From: Onchidella celtica
Taxonomy: Eukaryota; Mollusca; Gastropoda; Systellommatophora; Onchidiidae
NCBI GenBank assembly: GCA_963931925.1
Contig: OZ007569.1
Coordinates: 42,287,021-42,351,020, forward strand
Length of the DNA: 64,000 bases
Direction of reading: 5' to 3'
A program made the translations under genes and the position numbers. Below the pieces are notes generated by a model. That model was not told where the DNA came from. It worked only from the letters and a program-made list of their open reading frames with translations, and made no database searches. Positions 58,172-64,000 of the stretch are shown in pieces; the first letter of the stretch is position 1, and each line of letters starts with the position of its first letter.

Positions 58172-59132
58172 CACCGACATACATGCACACTCATGCTTGA
58201 GTTAAGAGCAAAGGATATGAATGCCATGTATCTGTTATGAAAGAAACAACAACAACAACAACAAAAAGCACACCGAATTGACATAATATTGTTTGTATGT
58301 CTTCACACTCTAGGACGTGGACATGAGAGAAAGAGAACAGGGGAGAAAACCGAAGAAAACTTGACTCTCTTCCCCCCCCCCTCACACACACACACACAAA
58401 TAACAATTGGAAGAAGAATGGACTAAAGCTTTTCAAAAAAAGAAAGAAGAAAGAAAAAGACAGAATCACGCAGAGGGATTGATAGGGAAATTAGATAAAT
58501 AATAAACAGAAAAAAAACCACTCAAACAAACGAACAATTTAATAAGCAAAGAAAGAAGGCAACAGAAAAAGAAAAGGACCAACCAGAAAGTGATAAACAA
58601 AAAAAAAATAATTCAGGGAGCAAGACGAAATATGCCCCCCCCCCCCCCCCCCAAAAAAAAATAAATGCAAAAATGAGAGGAAGGAAGGAAGAAAGCTAAC
58701 ACGACAGTTTTTAATCATGTAGATTCCTTTGACACACTCTGGCGCTGTTCACCTGTCGCTCGTACCACAGCTCAGAACTCAAGCCAAAGTACCCAAGAAA
58801 TAATTTAGACCTACAATCTAGACTGGCTTTTCTCACACTTTCAGCTGAATAACGTTGTCACCAGATAACCTACGAAATGAGATCAGGGCGAAAAATACTC
58901 TTGGTCTAAAAGTCTACGTGAAGGTGTAAATTTTAACGCGAAGGTGTAAATCAATTTGTTGGAGTTTGGTTTCATTCTCTTAAATGTGTTGTTGACGGTC
59001 CTCTTGACACGGTGACTTGTTGGTCTGAAAGTAATAAATTATTGTTCTGCACATATCAATATTTTTTTTTTATGGTACGTCACCCATACATCCATTGATC
59101 TGTTTGTCCAACAGTACCTCTACGTGTTTCTT
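58172..59132. other. Gene-free stretch
   Basis: Contains a C-then-CA tract at 58372-58398, A-rich patches at 58430-58620, and an 18-base C run followed by A at 58635-58660. No exon is recognised. Confidence 0.45.
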
Positions 59133-59149
59133 TCATCCTTCCATCCATC

Positions 59150-59180
<31 letters not shown>

Positions 59181-59631
59181 TCGTCCGTCCGTCCGTCCAT
59201 CATCCATCCATCCGTCGATCATCCATCCATCCATCCGTCCATCATCCGTCCATCCATCCGTCCATCATCCATCCATCCAGCATCCATCCATCCATCCATC
59301 CGTCCGTCCGTCCATCATCTATCCATCCGTCCATCATCCATCCATCCACCGTCCATCATCCATCCATCCATCCGTCCGTCCGTCCATCATCCATCCATCC
59401 GTCCATCATCCATCCATCCATCCGTCCATCATCCATCCATCCATCCGTCCATCATCCATCCATCCATCCATCCATCATCCATCAATCCGTCCATCATCCA
59501 TCCATCCATCCATCATCCATCCATCCATCCGTCTGTCCGCCCGTCCGTCCATCACCCATCCATCCATCCGTCCATCATTCATCCTTAATCCATCCATCCA
59601 TTCATCCATCCATCCATCCACCCATCCATCC
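59133..59631. repeat. Long degenerate (CATC/CGTC)n array
   Basis: About 500 bases of CATC units with CGTC variants and regular CATCAT slips. A higher-order word of about 20-24 bases (CATCCATCCATCCGTCCATC followed by ATC) recurs many times. Two + frames stay open and give His-Pro-Ser-Ile and Arg-Pro-Ser artefacts up to 180 codons. Confidence 0.96.
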
Positions 59632-59929
59632 CAATGACGAAATCATAAACAATGATAGTAACAAAATGGAAAACACGAAATAAAAAAAACTGAGCGAAAG
59701 CTCTCAAATGAATCGATTACAGCCAAATTTTCGTAGTTTCACGTGTAACCATTGTCTCATGCGTAATTTCCTTTATTTGTCTCCTGAGAAAACAGCTCAA
59801 TTCCTTCAAGCCTAATTTTCATTTGTCTTTCCAGCCAAGACTCCCCGTGACCTTTAATTTACTCAATACCCGCGTCTTGAGGTGTTAATTTTCAAAGATT
59901 AAGGAGAACAAAAAGTGGTTCTTCGGTTC
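59632..59929. other. Gene-free stretch
   Basis: Unique AT-rich sequence; nothing recognised. Confidence 0.45.
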
Positions 59930-60370
59930 TCAGGAAAAAGCGGTGTCTTTACTGCGGTTCGCACGGTCTGTACGTAAACGTCTCCATGAATGGGGAATTA
60001 AAAAGGGCAACGCAAAACAAAACATTTTTATTTCTTCATTCGCTGCGCATCTGCTCTTGTTTGTCAGTGTCAGCGCGTGAATAATGACGTCAGAGCGATG
60101 GCTGATGCTGAACACAGGGGCGCCACCTAGGGCGATATCACGTGATGGTCCACGGAGGAGGGCCACGGAAAGAAAGAGAGATGGATACTAGTAAACTTTC
60201 AACATGACACACGGATGTGATAGCACAAAAGAGGATGGCATCCAAGGAAAGAAGGGGCGGGGGGGGGGGGAGAGAAGAGGGAGGAAGGGAGGGAGAGGCT
60301 CGGGATGGGGAGCGCAATGCCATAAATCAAAATGAGGGTGGTCCTGGCGTCACGGCGCGTGCAGGAGGCC
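59930..60370. promoter_or_regulatory. CpG-rich block with CRE, CTCF-like and CACGTG motifs
   Basis: A region richer in CpG than its surroundings. It contains the full palindromic CRE TGACGTCA at 60085-60092, GGCGCCACCTAGGGC at about 60119-60133 resembling the reverse CTCF core (GCGCCACCTAG with two mismatches further out), and the palindrome ATCACGTGAT at 60137-60146. All three lie within 62 bases. A G run (60257-60270) interrupts the block further right. A promoter, enhancer or boundary role is inference; no adjoining exon is recognised. Confidence 0.35.
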
Positions 60371-61038
60371 CCAGATTGCACGTGTGATGCTCTTTTTCAT
60401 TGGCCTCCTCCTCCCCCCCCCCACCTCCCCTATTCCAACCCCCGACAGCCTCCCTTTTTTTTTTTTAATAACCCTTTAATCCTGTCCCAGAGATATGTCT
60501 CCTTGTCTCTCTCTTTGGCTCTGTTGCATACATGCTTCAGTGAACACATACCCACCACTCATTTGGAGTCCCTTTGTGCACAGAGCTTTTTGCCTTTGTT
60601 TCCAGCGGCATCGAGCCCTGTGTTTTGCAGATGCTTTTAAGCCGTAAAAATTTAGAGCCTTTCTATCCTCCTCTGACCTCTAACTGTCTGTCTGTCCAAA
60701 TTTGGTTCTTGCCAAAGAATGAAAAAAATATGGGGGGGGGGGGGGGTGATAGGCAGTGGCAAAGTTTATTTGCCCTTTTAATTTAATGTTTTTATTTTTT
60801 TCTAGAAGTAATTTCTCTGTCAGTTCGCTCTCCCGTGCTCTTTTTCATCTTGGGGACTCAGTGCTGACTCACGCACTGGTACAAAAACACGTAGAAATAT
60901 ACTCACACACACACACACACACACACCACACACACACACACACGCATGAGCCACACAAAGTGGGAAGATTGTCTTCAGCACCATATTGCGCATATCGTCT
61001 CTCTTGACGCATGGACGGCGCCAAATGAGTTCTCTTTT
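60371..61038. other. Gene-free stretch with CA and G runs
   Basis: C run near 60412-60422, a G-rich run at about 60732-60747 and a (CA)n microsatellite at 60904-60943. No exon is recognised. Confidence 0.5.
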
Positions 61039-61090
61039 TGTAGAAGTTAAACGTCACCAGTTTAATAACTTCTACATTTAAGCTGGTGAC
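61039..61090. repeat. Two interlocked inverted repeats (H-type pseudoknot topology)
   Basis: Arm A, TGTAGAAGTTA (61039-61049), is perfectly complementary to A', TAACTTCTACA (61066-61076). Arm B, GTCACCAGTTTAA (61053-61065), pairs with B', TTAAGCTGGTGAC (61078-61090), with one G-T wobble. The order is A-B-A'-B' with gaps of 3, 0 and 1 base, so the two stems cannot nest and would form a pseudoknot if single stranded. There is no coding potential. Function is unknown. Confidence 0.7.
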
Positions 61091-61507
61091 ATCTTTATAA
61101 TATTAGTCATAGTAAGTTTATTTTGCGTGTGTTTTTTTGTTTTGTTTGGTTTTGTTCTGTTTTTACAGACGTTACTAGAATAGAACAAACAGAAAATTGA
61201 ACTTATTTTAATGTTATTTTATATATATGGTAATTTTCTGTGCACAGACAAAATAGTAAAATGTCCAGAAAATTAATTTTAAAAAAATACAGTGAAATTA
61301 AGAATTTATAGTCGCCTTTTGAATGACTTCTCGTAAAACATGCCAAAACTGCCTTCCATAGTTACTGTCATAGTATTTCCAATGTAAAATTCAATGAACT
61401 TTTACACATTCAGATACTAATTTTACAAACATTTTTATTCTGCCTTTATCATCATCATTGTGACTTTCATAATTATTGTCCTACGTGGAGTACAGACAGG
61501 CTGGGTG
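61091..61507. other. Gene-free stretch
   Basis: Very AT-rich unique sequence; nothing recognised. Confidence 0.45.
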
Positions 61508-61686
61508 TTCTTTCTTTCTTTCTGTTCTTTCTCTCTTTCTCTTTCTTTCTTTCTTTCTTCTTTCTTCCTCCCTCGTTCTTTCTTTCTGTTCACTCTTTCT
61601 CTCTTCCTTTCATTTTCTTTCTTTCTTTCTTTCTATTCTTTCTTTGTCCCTCTTTCTTTCTTCTCTTTTGCTTTTGTTTCTTTCTA
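61508..61686. repeat. Imperfect (TTTC)n array
   Basis: Pyrimidine tract of about 180 bases built from TTTC units with CTCT, CCTC and GTTC variants. The + strand gives Phe/Leu/Ser-rich artefacts that can look like membrane segments. Confidence 0.95.
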
Positions 61687-63030
61687 TTTTCTACATCATT
61701 TTTGGGCAAAACTCATCCCGAACACAAAATTTTCTGCCATATAATTTTGTATGCGAGGGGTAAAATAAGACAGCTTTTATTGGATTATCATCCACTGGGA
61801 ATCTAACCTCCTTAGTACTCCAAGCCTACTTGCGTCTTCTTGTTCTTCTTCTCTCTTTCTCTGCCTCCTTCTCAGTGGTGGAATATTCACAAAAATTGTT
61901 CGCATCACTGGACGCAGACTCAATGTATAACTAATACATTATGTACATAATATGTAAATATATGCTGGAGATAATTGACAGGGCATTAAGCATTTCTTTA
62001 AGGAGACGCCATCAGAAGACATCTTCAAACACAAAACGTGACAAAGGAAAGGGGAAATGTTTGAAAAGATATTTTTTCCTTTTAATTGATCTTTGTTTGG
62101 TTTTATTGCGTTTCGATTTTTTAAATATATTTTTAAAAATTGTTTTTCTATTTTTTAAATTTCTTTATTATTATTATTATTTTTTTGTTGTCAACCGTGC
62201 AGTAATTTTGGTGCATGACATCTTTAAGTGAAAACAAAAAGAAAGACAACAAAAACCCATTCATTTCAATTATCAGTTTTAGTGTTTCACTGGGTGGGTC
62301 AATAACCTGGCGTCTTCAGCTAAGAGACCTTGTTTTCTTCTTCTCTCCCAAGATCCATCCAGTCCCCACCCCCCCTCCCCCTCCCCCGTTACTTTCCCAG
62401 GCATTATATTTTTCATATCTGAAATTTCAAGATATTAATTTTACATAGATCTACATCTCACACTGAACCACAGCGTGTTGGATCAAACTGCCTCATACTG
62501 TCTATAAACGTCCGGCACGCATATGTACGTGATAATTAGACACTTTAATTAAGGATGGGCGAGATGATCAAACGTCTACACCCTCTTTCTCGAATTCGCC
62601 TTTGGTTTTCCCCTTGACTCCACCCTCTCCCCCCCCCCCCTTGCCCCCCCTCCTTCCACCCCTCCCATTCCTTCAGTTCTTTGTTATCTTCTCTGCCCGC
62701 GTCACTATCTCTCCCATGTTCTGACATCTGGACTCATCTGACAAACAGGAAACTGTAATGAGCTGCTAAACCTGGTGTTAAGTGACCTGTTTTTTAATGG
62801 ACCTTAAAGAACTCGCAGCCACTAGAAAGAATGGCCAGGAGTCATCAAGACAAGGAAAAGATAGCGGAAACAGTTTCCTGGACAGATTTGAAGTGAGAAT
62901 GGAACTGGACCATTATTATGAAGTACCGACCCTGTCTAGCTCTTACTATCAACATTTTTAACTTAAGAGACCACGTCGCGATCTTTATTCGAACCTCCCC
63001 CCCCCTCCCCCCCCCCCACTCCCCCTCCCT
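61687..63030. other. Gene-free stretch
   Basis: Unique sequence with T-rich patches near 62105-62190, C-rich runs at 62366-62386, 62627-62655 and 62996-63018. No exon is recognised. Confidence 0.45.
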
Positions 63031-63626
63031 TTCGTCGTCATCGTCGTCATCATCATCATCATCATCATCACTACTAACACCACCACCATCATCATTATAA
63101 TCATCATTATCACCATCAACATCGTTATCATCATCATAGCCACCACCTCCACCGTCACTACACCACCACCACCACCACCAATCATCATGATCATCATCAC
63201 TACTAACACCACCACCATCATCATTATAATCATCATTATCACCATCAACATCGTTATCATCATCATAGCCACCACCTCCACCGTCACTACACCACCACCA
63301 CCACCACCAATCATCATGATCATCATCACTACTAACACCACCACCATCATCATTATAATCATCATTATCACCATCAACATCGTTATCATCATCATAGCCA
63401 CCACCTCCACCGTCACTACACCACCACCACCATCATCATCATCGTCGGCGTCGTCGACATCAACATCATCATCAACATCATAGCCACCACCAACACCATC
63501 GTCACTACACCACCACCACCACCACCATCATCATTATCATCATCGTCGACGTCGTTATCGTCATCATCAACATAATCAATGACTACTTCAGATTTTATGG
63601 TAGCGCCCCCCGCCCCCCCCCCCCCC
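63031..63626. repeat. CAT/CAC array containing a 129-bp near-identical tandem repeat and C-run tail
   Basis: Units starting CTACTAACACCACC lie at 63071, 63200 and 63329, exactly 129 bases apart. The first two units are identical by eye and the third is identical for about its first 100 bases. A more diverged partial copy (TAGCCACCACC...) follows near 63481. Because 129 is a multiple of three, the reverse strand reads a 43-residue Met/Val-rich repeat, which I regard as an artefact. The array ends ATCAATGACTACTT, TTTTATGGT and a long C-rich run to 63626. Confidence 0.95.
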
Positions 63627-64000
63627 AAACAAAGAAAGAAAAAAAGCTGAGGTTCGGCAGTTTCGCTTTGATGTCAATATTGTCAGAATATACCTACTTA
63701 AAGATGGTGTTTAGTTCAAGACCTGAATGCTAGCAGATTCTACTCACAGATTTCTGCACTCGGATATCAACATAGGCAAAAGAAGACGAAAGAACGGGAA
63801 GCTTAAAATCCTCCAGTAACAGAAACTTAAAGTAGTTCAAAACGTCACCGTGCCAAGTCAAAAGTTGACTTGTGTCTAAAATTTTGGACATGCACTACAA
63901 AGAATCTTCCAGAGTTTGAGTTTGTGTTTGAGTTCGGGTTTAACGGCGCGTTGGCACCACAACGTTCACTCTGCACCTTTCACATTTTGTTTTGTCTTTC
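63627..64000. other. Gene-free stretch to window end
   Basis: Unique sequence; no exon, repeat family or regulatory cluster recognised. Confidence 0.45.

Noticed and set aside
57824-58180. 118-codon Glu/Arg-rich minus-strand frame resembling a coiled coil
   Set aside because: It is the reverse translation of the CT array at 57936-58171.
59095-59637. 180-codon His-Pro-Ser-Ile repeat protein
   Set aside because: It is a CATC tetranucleotide array; a tetranucleotide repeat read in triplets always gives a four-residue peptide repeat, and several frames are open together.
61460-61763. Phe/Leu/Ser-rich frames resembling membrane proteins
   Set aside because: They translate the TTTC pyrimidine array.
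62985-63416. 143-codon protein with three 43-residue Met/Val repeats
   Set aside because: The 129-base DNA unit is a triplet microsatellite derivative. Repeating in frame follows from its length, and the composition is not that of a real repeat protein.

Overview
This window is animal nuclear DNA. It has AT-rich single-copy sequence, many microsatellites and homopolymer runs, canonical GT-AG introns, and no bacterial-style packing of genes. The only protein-coding sequence I can identify is the 3' end of a prospero/Prox homeobox gene on the + strand. The wording of the encoded peptide is closest to protostome Prospero as I remember it. Together with the repeat style this suggests a lophotrochozoan, probably a mollusc; that placement is inference. 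Layout. Bases 1-28536 show no recognisable exon and are probably intron, or intron plus upstream DNA, of the prospero gene, because the first exon seen starts inside the homeodomain and the preceding homeodomain exon is not visible. This part holds microsatellites, a 72-bp-arm foldback (6076-6278), a large palindromic element (about 13790-14235), a short hAT-like MITE (15445-15622), a Helitron-like 3' terminus (27823-27850) and a CpG-dense single-copy block (about 26010-26420) that may be regulatory. The penultimate coding exon is 28537-28681 and the final coding exon is 37223-37408, separated by an 8541-bp phase-0 intron. A 3' UTR follows, with a plausible first poly(A) signal at 38550-38555. 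From about 38.6 kb to the end I find no gene. This part holds minisatellites (43-bp period at 44550-44762, about 50-bp period at 53850-54325, and a 129-bp near-identical array at 63071-63440), a tRNA-derived SINE remnant (about 48153-48305), a second Helitron-like terminus (49337-49366), two well-bounded hAT MITEs with 8-bp target duplications (52465-52632 and 56026-56279), and two CpG-dense motif-rich stretches (about 55290-55560 and 59930-60370). The prospero protein would be a nuclear transcription factor. The two exons here supply the end of homeodomain helix 3 plus the whole C-terminal Prospero domain. Everything else is non-coding or mobile. The long apparent reading frames (Met/Val, His, Pro-Ser-Ile-His, Leu-Ser or Thr-His-Thr-His rich) are translations of simple repeats. 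The most unusual structural signal outside the gene is a pair of perfectly adjacent, interlocked inverted repeats at 61039-61090 with H-type pseudoknot topology. I did not find a convincing new multi-gene system in this window.
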